A stretch of DNA of 64,000 nt from Pseudomonas brassicacearum (GTDB lineage Bacteria > Pseudomonadota > Gammaproteobacteria > Pseudomonadales > Pseudomonadaceae): assembly GCF_009601685.2 (NCBI RefSeq), contig NZ_CP045701.2:1302001-1366000 (forward strand), in the 5' to 3' direction. The translations under genes and the position numbers were made by a program. This document shows, in pieces, positions 52,410 to 61,702 of the stretch. Within the stretch, counting starts at the first letter, position 1. Every line of letters starts with the position of its first letter. The notes beneath the pieces are model-generated. The model was not told the DNA's origin. It did no database searches and saw nothing but the letters and a program-made list of their open reading frames with translations.

Positions 52410-53983
52410 TGGCAGACACACAAACGGTAGAGAAAAAAGCGGTGCTGCTGACCGGCATCGATGAGCTGTCACCCAAGCTCGCCGGGCTTCGTGCGAAGGT
52501 CGCGAGTTTCAAGCAGAACCTCGACGCCACGGGCCTGGGCAGCCTGGATATTTCCGGTCTGCTGCCCAGCGGCGGCCTGGCCCAACCATTTATGGACGGG
52601 CTCAAGTCGGCGCTGGCTTTCAAGGACGAAGCGGGCGCAGCGAGCTCGGCGGCCAGCGCCGTCCAGGCGCCTGAAGCGCCTCGTGTAGCGGCACAGAACC
52701 TGGATGGATTGAAGACTTCCATCAGCAACGTGTCGGTGCAGTTCGGCTCGGCCTTGGGGCCTGCGGTCAATGCGGTGGCGGTCAGTTTGCAGCCCATGGT
52801 CAGCGGCGTGGCCCAGGTGCTGCAGGACAACCCGCAACTGGTACAGGGCCTGGCGAATAGCGTCGTGGCGTTCAACGCGATCCAGACGGCGGTCAGTGGC
52901 GCGAGCCAGGCAATGGAAGTGGTCAACCTGGCCTTGAAGATGAATCCAATCGGCTTGATTGCCATGGGCATCGCCTTGGCGGCAGGGATGATCATTGCCT
53001 ACTGGACGCCGATTTCGGCGTTCTTCGCCGGACTCTGGCAGCGGCTTGCGCCGATCGTCTTGCCGATGGTCGAGTTCTTCAAGACGATGTTCGCCTTCAC
53101 CCCGATGGGGCTGGTGATCAGCAACTGGGGCCCGATCAGCAGCTTTTTTGGCGCGCTCTGGAATGTAATCGTGGCGGCGGCAACGCCGGTCATCGGTTTC
53201 ATGCAGACGCTGTTCGCCTGGTCACCCCTGGGTTTGATCGTTGCCAATTGGACGCCCCTGACCGGGTTATTCGCGGCGATCTGGGATCTGCTCAAGGCCT
53301 TGACCGTGCCGGTGATGGATGCCCTGAAAGGCCTGTTCGATTGGACGCCCTTGGGACTGATCATGGCCAACTGGGGCACGATCGGAGAAGTCTTCGCCGG
53401 GATCTGGGAGGGCGTGCGCAACCAGGCGTCGATCATGCTGGCGGTATTGAGCGGCCTGTTCGACTGGTCACCCATCGAGGGCCTCACCCAACAGTGGGGG
53501 CCGGTGGGCGAGTGGTTCAGCCAGTGGTGGGACAAGCTGCAGGGCGTGATTGCACCGATCAAGGCGTTTTTCAATGGCGGCTTCGGTGAACTCATCACCA
53601 CGTTCACCGGCAAGGTCGAAGGCCTGACCGAGGCGCAGCGACAGACCAACGCCGAAGGCAAGGGTGAGCTGGCGCCGGCGTTTTTTGGTGGGGCCAGCGA
53701 ACAGCCTCCGGGGCTGTCTTCGAGCCTGGCGCCGGCGTCCGCCAACGTGCCAGCCAAAACCGCGCTGGCACCGGGTGCGTTGCCGCAAACCTCCAGTGCC
53801 TTGGTGCAACAAAGCGCCGCCAACAACCGCACGCAACTCGAAGGCGGCCTGACCGTGCGCTTCGAAAACGCGCCGGCCGGGTTGCGCGCCGATCCGCCAC
53901 AGACCAATCAACCGGCCCTGGCGGTGAGTTCGCGCATTGGCTATCGCTCACTTTCCACAGGAGGTTCCAATGAGCTGGCGTGA
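52409..53983 (+). CDS. Tape measure protein, tailocin 2
   Basis: 524 residues. The middle part (about 185-385) is made of recurring Trp-rich units with the pattern PLGLI-ANW-P-x-x-FxAIWD, for example near residues 230, 275 and 320, separated by roughly 46 residues, plus amphipathic helices. The start MADTQTVEKKAVLLTGIDEL overlaps the chaperone fusion stop. An in-frame GTG directly before it is less likely. Confidence 0.86.
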   Translation: MADTQTVEKKAVLLTGIDELSPKLAGLRAKVASFKQNLDATGLGSLDISGLLPSGGLAQPFMDGLKSALAFKDEAGAASSAASAVQAPEAPRVAAQNLDGLKTSISNVSVQFGSALGPAVNAVAVSLQPMVSGVAQVLQDNPQLVQGLANSVVAFNAIQTAVSGASQAMEVVNLALKMNPIGLIAMGIALAAGMIIAYWTPISAFFAGLWQRLAPIVLPMVEFFKTMFAFTPMGLVISNWGPISSFFGALWNVIVAAATPVIGFMQTLFAWSPLGLIVANWTPLTGLFAAIWDLLKALTVPVMDALKGLFDWTPLGLIMANWGTIGEVFAGIWEGVRNQASIMLAVLSGLFDWSPIEGLTQQWGPVGEWFSQWWDKLQGVIAPIKAFFNGGFGELITTFTGKVEGLTEAQRQTNAEGKGELAPAFFGGASEQPPGLSSSLAPASANVPAKTALAPGALPQTSSALVQQSAANNRTQLEGGLTVRFENAPAGLRADPPQTNQPALAVSSRIGYRSLSTGGSNELA

Positions 53984-55208
53984 TCGTTTGTTGCCGGCGT
54001 CGTTTCGTGGCGTCGGGTTCTGGGTCGATCAGGCGAAAACCCCGGTCGGCCACAAGGGCCAGCTGCATGAATATCCCCAACGCGACCAGCCGTTTTTCGA
54101 AGGGCTTGGCCAGCAGGCGAAGATTCATGAGCTGACCGCGTTCATCGTCGGCCCTGACTGCCTGGAGCAGCGTGACAAGCTGCTCAAGGCTTTGGAACAG
54201 GGCAGCGGCGAGCTGGTGCATCCATGGCTGGGACGCATGCAGGTCAAGGTCGGCGAATGCGACATGACCCAGACCCGCCAGGACGGCGGGCTGGTGACGT
54301 TCGCCCTGAAGTTCTACCCCGACCAGCCGCTGCAATTTCCCTCGGCCACGATCAACAGCCAGAAACTGCTGCTGGTCTCGGCCGACAGCTTCCTCGGTTC
54401 GACGGTGCGGCGCTTCGAAGACGCCATGGCCGTGATCAAAGCTGCACGGATCGGCATCGCGGACCTGCGCAACAGCCTCAAGGATGTCTACGCGGTGATC
54501 GAGCAGGAGCTCAAGCCGTTGATCGAGACCTATCGGCAACTCAGCGACCTGGTCAAGGCGGTGAAAGCGTTGCCCAAGGACGTGGTGGCCGAGTTCAAGG
54601 GATTGCTGGGCGACATCCGCGAGCTGAAGGACTTTGCCCGTGACGGCTATCGCGGCGTGATTGCCAGCGTGTCGCAACAGGTGGAAGCCATTCGCAAGGC
54701 CGACGCGCCCAAACTCACCACCGGCAAGGACACCACGGCCGCTGCCCAGGCCGTGGCCGATCTGGTGCAGGACACACTGCTGGTGCAGGCCGCGCAATGG
54801 ATTGCGGCGATGCCGGTGGCAGCGCCTGTGGTCAAGTTGGACGCCACGCCGTCGGTGGCGCAACAGGCCGTGCAACCGGTCCAGCGCCGGGACGTACCGG
54901 TGGCCGACGATGTGTTGGCCCTGCGCGACGCGCTTAACGATGCGATCTGGCAGGCTTCCCTCAAGGCTGATCCGGAGCACTACCAGGCGATGAATAACCT
55001 GCGCCAGCAAATGGCCGCGCACCTGACGGCAGTGGCGTCGTCGGGTGTCAGGCTGATCAACCTGTCGTTCAAGCAAAGCCTGCCGGCGCTGGTGGTGGCG
55101 TATCAGCAATTTGCCGATGCCACCCGGGTGACTGAAGTGACCCAGCGTAACGGCGTAGCCCATCCTGGTTTCCTGCCGCCCAATGACCTGAAAGTCTCGG
55201 GGGAGTAA
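53970..55208 (+). CDS. DNA circulation/tail protein (Mu gpN-like), tailocin 2
   Basis: 412 residues with the N-terminal 'DNA circulation' domain (MSWRDRLLPASFRGVGFWVD). In Mu-like tails this baseplate hub-associated protein lies between the tape measure and gpP. It overlaps the tape measure end by 14 bases; AGGAGG precedes the ATG. Confidence 0.87.
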   Translation: MSWRDRLLPASFRGVGFWVDQAKTPVGHKGQLHEYPQRDQPFFEGLGQQAKIHELTAFIVGPDCLEQRDKLLKALEQGSGELVHPWLGRMQVKVGECDMTQTRQDGGLVTFALKFYPDQPLQFPSATINSQKLLLVSADSFLGSTVRRFEDAMAVIKAARIGIADLRNSLKDVYAVIEQELKPLIETYRQLSDLVKAVKALPKDVVAEFKGLLGDIRELKDFARDGYRGVIASVSQQVEAIRKADAPKLTTGKDTTAAAQAVADLVQDTLLVQAAQWIAAMPVAAPVVKLDATPSVAQQAVQPVQRRDVPVADDVLALRDALNDAIWQASLKADPEHYQAMNNLRQQMAAHLTAVASSGVRLINLSFKQSLPALVVAYQQFADATRVTEVTQRNGVAHPGFLPPNDLKVSGE

Positions 55209-55211
55209 GTC

Positions 55212-56252
55212 ATGAACGAGCTCGACAACGCTGTCTCGCTTACCGTCGGTGGGTTGGATTACGGCGGCTGGAAAAGTGTGGAAATCAGTGCGGACCTGGA
55301 GCGCCAGTTTCGCACCTTCAAACTCGACATTACCTGGCAATGGCCGGGGCAGACCCAAGCAGTGCCGATCCGCCCGGGCGATGAATGCCAAGTGCGCATT
55401 GGTGCCGACCTGGTCCTCAGCGGTTATGTGTTCAAGGCGCCGGTCAGCTATGACGGTCGGCAGATCAGCCTGAGCATTGAAGGCGGTTCCAAGACCCAGG
55501 ATCTGGTGGACTGCGCGGCGATCAACCGTCCGACTCAATGGCGCGGGCAAACGGTGTTGAGCATCGTCCAGGCCCTGGCCTCGCAATACGGCGTGGCGGT
55601 CATCAGTGAGATTCCTGAAACCGCGCGGTTGAGCGAACACAGCATCGTGCCGGGGGAAACGGTCTTTCAATCCATCGACCGTTTGCTGACGTTGTTCCGG
55701 GTGTTTTCCACCGATGACGCGCAAGGCCGCGTGCTACTGGCCAAACCCGGCAGTGGCGGACGGGCCAGTGACGCGTTGGAGTTGGGCAAGAACATCTTGT
55801 CGGGCAATGCACCGATGGACTACAGCCAGGTGTTCTCTGAATACCGGGTCATCGGCCAGCACAAGGGCAGTGATCAGCAGAGCGGGGCGGCGGTGAGCGA
55901 AGTCTCTGGCTCCGCCGCCGACTTGAGCTTCAAGCGCAAGCGGGTGACGGTGATCAGCGAGAGCGCGCAGTTGACCTTCGAACTGGCCCAGCAACGGGCC
56001 GATTGGGAAAGCGCCATCCGCACCGGCAAGGCCCTGACCACCACTTACCGCGTGCAGGGCTGGCGCCAGGCCAATGGCGACTTGTGGCGGCACAACACCT
56101 TGGTACGGGTGATCGATCCGGTGCTGGGGTTCGACGGTGACATGCTGATTTCCAAAGTCACGTACTCGCTGTCGGCACAAGGCTCCGTCACCACCCTGCA
56201 AGTCGCACCGCCGCATACCTTTGACGCGAACCCGGTGCCGCCCAAAACCTGA
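55212..56252 (+). CDS. Baseplate hub protein (Mu gpP/gp44-like), tailocin 2
   Basis: 346 residues of the gp44/gpP hub family (SIEGGSKTQDLVDCAAINRP; GSDQQSGAAVSEVSGSAADL). Structural counterpart of gpD in tailocin 1. Starts 3 bases after gpN. A half REPIN follows at 56284. Confidence 0.87.
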   Translation: MNELDNAVSLTVGGLDYGGWKSVEISADLERQFRTFKLDITWQWPGQTQAVPIRPGDECQVRIGADLVLSGYVFKAPVSYDGRQISLSIEGGSKTQDLVDCAAINRPTQWRGQTVLSIVQALASQYGVAVISEIPETARLSEHSIVPGETVFQSIDRLLTLFRVFSTDDAQGRVLLAKPGSGGRASDALELGKNILSGNAPMDYSQVFSEYRVIGQHKGSDQQSGAAVSEVSGSAADLSFKRKRVTVISESAQLTFELAQQRADWESAIRTGKALTTTYRVQGWRQANGDLWRHNTLVRVIDPVLGFDGDMLISKVTYSLSAQGSVTTLQVAPPHTFDANPVPPKT

Positions 56253-56283
56253 GCCCGGCGCCGATGCCTGCTCACCACCGACC

Positions 56284-56312
56284 CCCTGTGGGAGCGAGCT
56301 TGCTCGCGATGA
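56284..56312. repeat. Single REP arm between gp44-like and gp45-like genes
   Basis: CCCTGTGGGAGCGAGCTTGC followed by TCGCGATGA; only one arm, with no inverted partner nearby. It interrupts an otherwise compact baseplate gene run. Confidence 0.7.
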
Positions 56313-56382
56313 CGACAGCCCAGCCAATAGAGATGTAGATCCGAACACCGCGTTCAAGTCCACGATTCTCAAGGAAACTTCA

Positions 56383-56892
56383 ATGAGCCTACTGACCCGC
56401 CTTCTGGCGCGCGGCACTGTCGTGCTCGCCAATTCGGCCACCAAGCTGCAGTCGCTGCAAATGCGCCTCACCGCTGGCGAAGTGAACGACGACATGGAGC
56501 ACTTCGAACCCTACGGCTTCACCAGCAACCCGTTGGCCGGTGCCGAGGGCATTGCCACGTTCCTGGGGGGTGACCGTTCCCATGCCGTGGTCCTGGTGGT
56601 CGCCGATCGCCGCTTCCGCCTCCAGGCCCTGGCCCCTGGCGAAGTGGCGCTCTACACCGACGAAGGCGACAAGCTCCACTTCAAGCGTGGTCGTGTCATC
56701 GACATCCAGACCGCGACCCTGAACATCCGCGCCAGCAGCGCGGTAAACATTGACAGCCCGGTCATCAACCACACCGGCAAGATCGTTTCCCAGGGCGACC
56801 AGATCGCCAGTGGCATCAGCCAGATCAAACACGTGCATGTCGGTGTACAGGCCGGCAACGGCCAGACCGGTGCACCAGCGGGAGGCCAGTGA
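56383..56892 (+). CDS. Baseplate spike (Mu gp45/gpV-like), tailocin 2
   Basis: 169-residue spike starting MSLLTRLLARGTVVLANSAT. OB-fold, then beta-helix-like stretches (INIDSPVINHTG type), and the HVH motif (QIKHVHVGVQ) near the C terminus, which matches the HxH iron-binding site at the tip of Mu and P2 spikes. A frame open far upstream passes through the REP arm and is not credible. Confidence 0.87.
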   Translation: MSLLTRLLARGTVVLANSATKLQSLQMRLTAGEVNDDMEHFEPYGFTSNPLAGAEGIATFLGGDRSHAVVLVVADRRFRLQALAPGEVALYTDEGDKLHFKRGRVIDIQTATLNIRASSAVNIDSPVINHTGKIVSQGDQIASGISQIKHVHVGVQAGNGQTGAPAGGQ

Positions 56893-57290
56893 TGTTCATC
56901 AGCCAGAACTTGCACGCCGCGCTGACGCGCTCGGTGCTGATCAGCCTGTTCACCTGGCGCCGCGCTGCCGATGACGATGCCGTCGATGACGAGGAACGTT
57001 TCGGCTGGTGGGGCGACACCTTTCCGACCGTGGCCGACGACCGCATCGGCTCGCGGCTGTGGCTGTTGCGACGGGTCAAGTTGACTCGCCAGACCCAGAT
57101 CGACGCCGAATTTTATGCCCGCGAAGCCTTGCAATGGCTGATCGACGACGGCCATTGCAAGGCCATCGACATCATCAGCGAACGCCTCGACGCCCAGCGC
57201 CTGAACCTGCGCACGGTCCTGACCCTGGCCGACGGCGAGCGCCTGGACATCAACCCCGATAACTGTTGGCAGGTGACCTATGCCGTTTGA
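56892..57290 (+). CDS. Baseplate protein (Mu gp46-like, gp25 role), tailocin 2
   Basis: 132 residues of the Gp46 family (WWGDTFPTVADDRIGSRLWL). ATGA overlap with the spike stop and 11-base overlap with the next gene. It should fill the role of gpW/gp25. Confidence 0.87.
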   Translation: MFISQNLHAALTRSVLISLFTWRRAADDDAVDDEERFGWWGDTFPTVADDRIGSRLWLLRRVKLTRQTQIDAEFYAREALQWLIDDGHCKAIDIISERLDAQRLNLRTVLTLADGERLDINPDNCWQVTYAV

Positions 57291-58320
57291 AACCCCTTCG
57301 CTGCCGGTGCTGATCAAGCGCGCCCAAAGCGACCTGGCCAGCGATTCGCTGCGCCAGTCCGATGCCCAAGTGCTGGCCCGCACCCTCGGTGGCGCTGCCT
57401 ATGGCCTGTATGGCTACCTGGACTGGATCGCCGAGCAGATCCTGCCGGACAAGGCCGATGAATCCACCCTGGAACGCATCGCTGCCCTGCGCCTGAACCA
57501 GGCGCGCAAAGCGGCTCAAGTGGCCAGCGGCAGTGTCAGTTTCACTGCCACCGCTGGCGCGGTACTGGATGTCGACACGCTGTTGCAATCCACCGATGGC
57601 CGCACATTCAAAGTGACCACCGCCCGCACCACCAGCAATGGCCTGAACACCGCCGCCATCGCCGCGTTGGACGCCGGCAGCCTGGGCAACGCCGACGCCG
57701 GCCTGGTGTTGACGCCAGTCCAACCGATCCTCGGCATTGGCAGCAGCTTCACGGTGCTGGCGCCGGGGCTGACTGGCGGCGTTGCTCGGGAAAGCCTCGA
57801 ATCCCTGCGAGCGCGGGTGATCCGCTCCTACCGCATCATCCCCCACGGTGGCTCGGCCCAGGACTATGAAACCTGGGCCCTGGAGTGCCCTGGCATTACC
57901 CGCGCGTGGTGTCGTGGCAGCTACCTGGGACCGGGCACTGTCGGCCTTTTCGTGATGCGGGACGACGATCCTCAACCGATCCCCAACGCCGAGCAATTGG
58001 AAGAGGTGCGGACCTACATCGAGCCCTTGCGTCCGGTGACCGCCGAGCTGCACGTACTGGCGCCGACGCAGGTGCCGGTGACCTACCGGCTGCGCATCAC
58101 CCCGGATACCAGCGCCGTGCGTGCGGCCATCGAGGCGCAACTGCGCGACCTGCACAACCGCGAAGCCGGCCTCGGCGAAACCCTGCTGCTGACCCACATC
58201 GCCGAAGCCATCAGCAGCGCCACGGGCGAAACCGACCACAAGCTCACTGCGCCGAGCGCCGATGTGGTGGCGGCCAGCAATCAGTTGCTGACGTTCGGAG
58301 GCTGCGTATGGCAGGCATAA
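57280..58320 (+). CDS. Baseplate J-like protein (Mu gp47-like), tailocin 2
   Basis: 346 residues of the baseplate J family: N-terminal MPFETPSLPVLIKRAQSDLA, central FKVTTARTTSNGLNTAAIAA and the long C-terminal GGSAQDYETWALECPGITRA region. Overlaps both neighbours. Confidence 0.9.
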   Translation: MPFETPSLPVLIKRAQSDLASDSLRQSDAQVLARTLGGAAYGLYGYLDWIAEQILPDKADESTLERIAALRLNQARKAAQVASGSVSFTATAGAVLDVDTLLQSTDGRTFKVTTARTTSNGLNTAAIAALDAGSLGNADAGLVLTPVQPILGIGSSFTVLAPGLTGGVARESLESLRARVIRSYRIIPHGGSAQDYETWALECPGITRAWCRGSYLGPGTVGLFVMRDDDPQPIPNAEQLEEVRTYIEPLRPVTAELHVLAPTQVPVTYRLRITPDTSAVRAAIEAQLRDLHNREAGLGETLLLTHIAEAISSATGETDHKLTAPSADVVAASNQLLTFGGCVWQA

Positions 58321-58907
58321 GAACCGCTGAACAGTACCAGGCCCAACTGCGCAGCCTGCTGCCCAGCGGTCCGGCGTGGGACCCGGAGCGCGTGCCGGAA
58401 CTGGACGAAGTGCTGCAAGGCATCGCCCAGGAACTGGCTCGCCTCGACGCCCGTGCCGCCGACTTGCTCAATGAGATGGACCCGGCGGGCGTGAGTGAGC
58501 TGGTGCCGGATTGGGAGCGGGTGATGAACCTGCCTGATCCGTGTTTGGGGGCTACGCCGTTGTATGACGATCGTCGCTTGGCGGTGCGTCGACGGTTGTT
58601 GGCAGTGGGCAGCCAGGCCATTGCCTATTACGTGGAAATCGCCAAGAGCCAGGGCTATCCCAACGCCACCATCACCGAACTCAAGGCGCCGCGCATGGGC
58701 CGCGCACGGTTCGGCGAGGCTCACTTTGGCACCTGGCAGGCGCAGTTCATGTGGACCCTCAACACCGGCGGCCGGTTGCTGCTGGGGCGGCGTTTCGGTG
58801 CGAGCTATTGGGGGGAGCGGTTTGGCGTCAATCCGGGGTCGGCTCTGGAGTGCCTGATTCATCGCAGTGCGCCGGCGCATACCAAGGTTCACATCAATTA
58901 TGACTAG
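58308..58907 (+). CDS. Tail protein (Mu gp48-like, DUF2313), tailocin 2
   Basis: 199 residues from ATG at 58308 (MAGIRTAEQYQAQLRSLLPS). Matches the YmfQ/gp48 family, with SGPAWDPERVPELDEVLQGI and the DDRRLAVRRRLLAVG motif. It links the baseplate to the fibres. Overlaps the gp47 end by 13 bases. Confidence 0.88.
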   Translation: MAGIRTAEQYQAQLRSLLPSGPAWDPERVPELDEVLQGIAQELARLDARAADLLNEMDPAGVSELVPDWERVMNLPDPCLGATPLYDDRRLAVRRRLLAVGSQAIAYYVEIAKSQGYPNATITELKAPRMGRARFGEAHFGTWQAQFMWTLNTGGRLLLGRRFGASYWGERFGVNPGSALECLIHRSAPAHTKVHINYD

Positions 58908-58918
58908 GGAGTAAACGG

Positions 58919-60073
58919 ATGGATTATCCGAAGAGTGTGCCCAGCGCCGGCTTGGTGAATGGGAAGTTCGTGGATGAAAATCCACTGACCGGGACGCCGG
59001 GGTCGTTGATTCCGGCAGCTTGGGGAAATGGAGTCACGCAAGAGATTGTGAATGTCATCAAGGCGGGGAATCTGACGCCAGATGAAACTCAAAACGATCA
59101 ACTGCTCGAGGCCATTCAGTCTGTCAGCGCCAAGGGCTGGAACCAGGATCTCGCGCTTCCGATCGCCGCTTTGCCGTTGCCAACGATTGCAACGGCAGAC
59201 GCCCGTTTGGCAGTCACTTCAACGCCACTATCAACCAGCGGCGGTCGCGTCTCGATTCCGGCGGGTGTGTACATCAGCATTGGACAGGAGGTAGTGAGTG
59301 GGCGGTTGGGGCGATCGCGTACTTACGTGACGACGGCCTGGAGCAGCGCCGATTTGTTGCCCAGCGCCAGCTATTTTCTTAGAGCGCAGGTCATAGGCGG
59401 CGCGCTGACGTTCTATATGCAGCGTGGAAGCCTGTATGACCTCTCGCCGGAATCCTTGAAGGGGACTGTCAACGGAGCGTCCGGCGGCGGCTTTGCGTCC
59501 ACTCCCCTGGACATATGCCTGGCCTGGGTGACGACCGGGGCGCCGGGCTCCTTGCCGACGATTCGAACGATCTACAACCGTGCTCAATTGACCTGGACCC
59601 AAACTGTGAATGGCACGGGGGTGGTTTATCTACCGCTGGATCCGCATGCGCGTGCGGCGCGGCTTGTGGCGGGCAATCCAACACCCTCTCCGAGTGCCGT
59701 GACTTCGCTGGCGTTTGTTCAGACCGGGTGGGTTGGGGGCAACTACAGCTACCTGTCGCCCGCCTTACAAAGTATCGGTAACCAAGCGGGGGGCTGGAGC
59801 AGCCCATACATGTGTGTGCTGTTCTCTAATAACGTTGTCAACGACGTAACGGTTTCTACTGTCACAGCCAGTTTTGATCATTCTCAATCTCGCTCGCTTT
59901 GGCAGTGCTTTCAGGCGGAGCACACATTGGGGTCGACCAATGCTGAGAGTGATGAACTGTTGCTGAGCATGGGTATCAAGGGGCACCAGGCTCTGACTGA
60001 CTACAGCGTGGGTATCGCCGTCAACTTTACCAATGCGATCAATGTTCACCTGTCCTGGGAGCTGATCCGATGA
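58919..60073 (+). CDS. Tail fibre 1 of the tailocin 2 array
   Basis: 384 residues. The first ~45 residues (MDYPKSVPSAGLVNGKFVDE, then GTPGSLIPAAWGNGVTQEI) are almost the same in the fibres at 60607 and 62381, marking a common baseplate attachment domain. The remainder is unlike the other two: a beta-rich tip ending YSVGIAVNFTNAINVHLSWE. The stop overlaps the partner chaperone start by 4 bases. Confidence 0.85.
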   Translation: MDYPKSVPSAGLVNGKFVDENPLTGTPGSLIPAAWGNGVTQEIVNVIKAGNLTPDETQNDQLLEAIQSVSAKGWNQDLALPIAALPLPTIATADARLAVTSTPLSTSGGRVSIPAGVYISIGQEVVSGRLGRSRTYVTTAWSSADLLPSASYFLRAQVIGGALTFYMQRGSLYDLSPESLKGTVNGASGGGFASTPLDICLAWVTTGAPGSLPTIRTIYNRAQLTWTQTVNGTGVVYLPLDPHARAARLVAGNPTPSPSAVTSLAFVQTGWVGGNYSYLSPALQSIGNQAGGWSSPYMCVLFSNNVVNDVTVSTVTASFDHSQSRSLWQCFQAEHTLGSTNAESDELLLSMGIKGHQALTDYSVGIAVNFTNAINVHLSWELIR

Positions 60074-60579
60074 AAGTCATTCAAGAACTGCACCAGTACG
60101 AAGATGGACTTCGCCCGCCTTCACCTTCTTCCGCCCATACCTGGGAGGACGGTACATGGGTCCTCACAGAAGAGAATGCTGCTGAGCTGTTGCGCCAGGA
60201 AGCCGAACGCTTGTGCACCAAGGTCGATGCCGCTGCCGACAGCGTCCGTCGTACGTTGGCCGGTGACCCACTACGTGCCCTGGAATACCAACAAGCCGCC
60301 CTGGAGGCGCAGGCCTTCAAGGATCAGGGCTACCCGAAAAAAGCCGTTCCACTGGCCGTTTCGGCGTGGGTTGTCAAAGGGCGCACAGCCAGGCAGGCGG
60401 CGGATCAGATTCTCGCCAAGGCCGCCGAGTTTGAAGCAAACCTGCTGGCGCTTCGCGAACTGCGCCTCAAGGCCAAGACACAGATTCGTGCGCACATCGC
60501 CAAAGGCAAGGCGGATCTTGCGACTCAAACCGCTGATGACGTGCTCGCAGCCCTCCGGGCGCTACCTCTTCACGCTTGA
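60070..60579 (+). CDS. Fibre-associated chaperone 1 (helical), tailocin 2
   Basis: 169 residues with no close match to the other two chaperones. Long, alanine-rich helical middle (ALEYQQAALEAQAFKDQGYP) with the segment KKAVPLAVSAWVVKGRTARQ. Assigned as partner of fibre 1 because of the start/stop overlap and its position; no family is named with certainty. Confidence 0.65.
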   Translation: MKVIQELHQYEDGLRPPSPSSAHTWEDGTWVLTEENAAELLRQEAERLCTKVDAAADSVRRTLAGDPLRALEYQQAALEAQAFKDQGYPKKAVPLAVSAWVVKGRTARQAADQILAKAAEFEANLLALRELRLKAKTQIRAHIAKGKADLATQTADDVLAALRALPLHA

Positions 60580-60606
60580 GTCCCGCCTCACAGAGAGAAA
60601 TAAAAC

Positions 60607-61701
60607 ATGGATTATCCAAAAAGTGTTCCCAGCGTCGGGCTGGTGAACGGTCGGTTTGTGGATGAAAACCCGCTGGCGGGTACGCCTGGGTCGTTGATCC
60701 CGGCGGTATGGGGAAACAGTGTCACTCAGGAAATCCTGGGTGTGATTTCTGGCGCCGATATGGCGCCCTCCGAAGCGGACACCGATCAGCTTTTCAAGGC
60801 CGTTCAGAAAATTATTGGTACGACCACCCCTGTGCGTTCGGTCATCACGCGACTGGCCTTTTCGAAAGTGCTAACGGCAAATGAGCTTGGTCTCGTATTG
60901 ATTGATGCCAATGCTGGCGCCACCACGATCGGGTTGCCCTCATCCAACGTCGGGCTGGGTGTTCGAGACGTCATTATCCGGCGCCTGGACAATAGTGGTA
61001 ATCGTCTTGTGGTTCAGGCCGCCGGCGCGGATCGAATCAAGTTCCACACCCATCTCTCAGCTGTCGGCTATCCGTTTCTCGTATTGATGGGCAGTGGTGA
61101 CTGGTGGCATTTGCGCAGTGACGGTGCCGGTAGTTGGTGGCCCATGGGAAGGTTTGACAACACGCCTTTAGGTCGCCCGTTTTTTGAGACGACTATCCAA
61201 CTGAGCCCGGGAGGTTACGGTGCGCTAAATGGCACAGTCATGAAGCGTATTGAATGGCCTTGGCTCTGGGATCACGCCCAACAGTCTGGAATGCTCGGCA
61301 CCGAGGCGACTCGGGAGGGCAATGAAGGTAAATGGAGTTCCGGTGATGGTGCACTCACTTTTCGTGCGCCGGAAGGAAGGGGAGAGTTCCTGCGAGTCTT
61401 GGACGAAGGGCGCTCTGTGGATCCCGGACGGGCAATGGGGAGCTTTCAACCCGGCACCGTTCACTCCCATGCGCTAGGGGCTCAAGGGGCTGGTGCGGTT
61501 GGATCAAGGTGGTCCGATAGTCTTACCGGATTCGGTGCCAATACCCGCGAAGAAATCAAAATCATCGGAGACTTGGTAAATGGCGGCCCGACTTTCCCTG
61601 CCGGAACCACTTACCAGATGGATGCGGCCAATACGCTGCTCTACTCCTTCAAGTCCCGCCCACGCAACGTCGCCTATCCTGCGCGTATAAAACTGATCTG
61701 A
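60607..61701 (+). CDS. Tail fibre 2 of the tailocin 2 array (tail-collar type)
   Basis: 364 residues. Shared N-terminal module (MDYPKSVPSVGLVNGRFVDE). The C-terminal half is a phage tail-collar domain: GEFLRVLDEGRSVDPGRAMG, the HSH motif expected to bind metal, and the end RPRNVAYPARIKLI. This is the type seen in T4 gp12-like and LPS-binding short fibres. Confidence 0.87.
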   Translation: MDYPKSVPSVGLVNGRFVDENPLAGTPGSLIPAVWGNSVTQEILGVISGADMAPSEADTDQLFKAVQKIIGTTTPVRSVITRLAFSKVLTANELGLVLIDANAGATTIGLPSSNVGLGVRDVIIRRLDNSGNRLVVQAAGADRIKFHTHLSAVGYPFLVLMGSGDWWHLRSDGAGSWWPMGRFDNTPLGRPFFETTIQLSPGGYGALNGTVMKRIEWPWLWDHAQQSGMLGTEATREGNEGKWSSGDGALTFRAPEGRGEFLRVLDEGRSVDPGRAMGSFQPGTVHSHALGAQGAGAVGSRWSDSLTGFGANTREEIKIIGDLVNGGPTFPAGTTYQMDAANTLLYSFKSRPRNVAYPARIKLI

Positions 61702-61702
61702 G

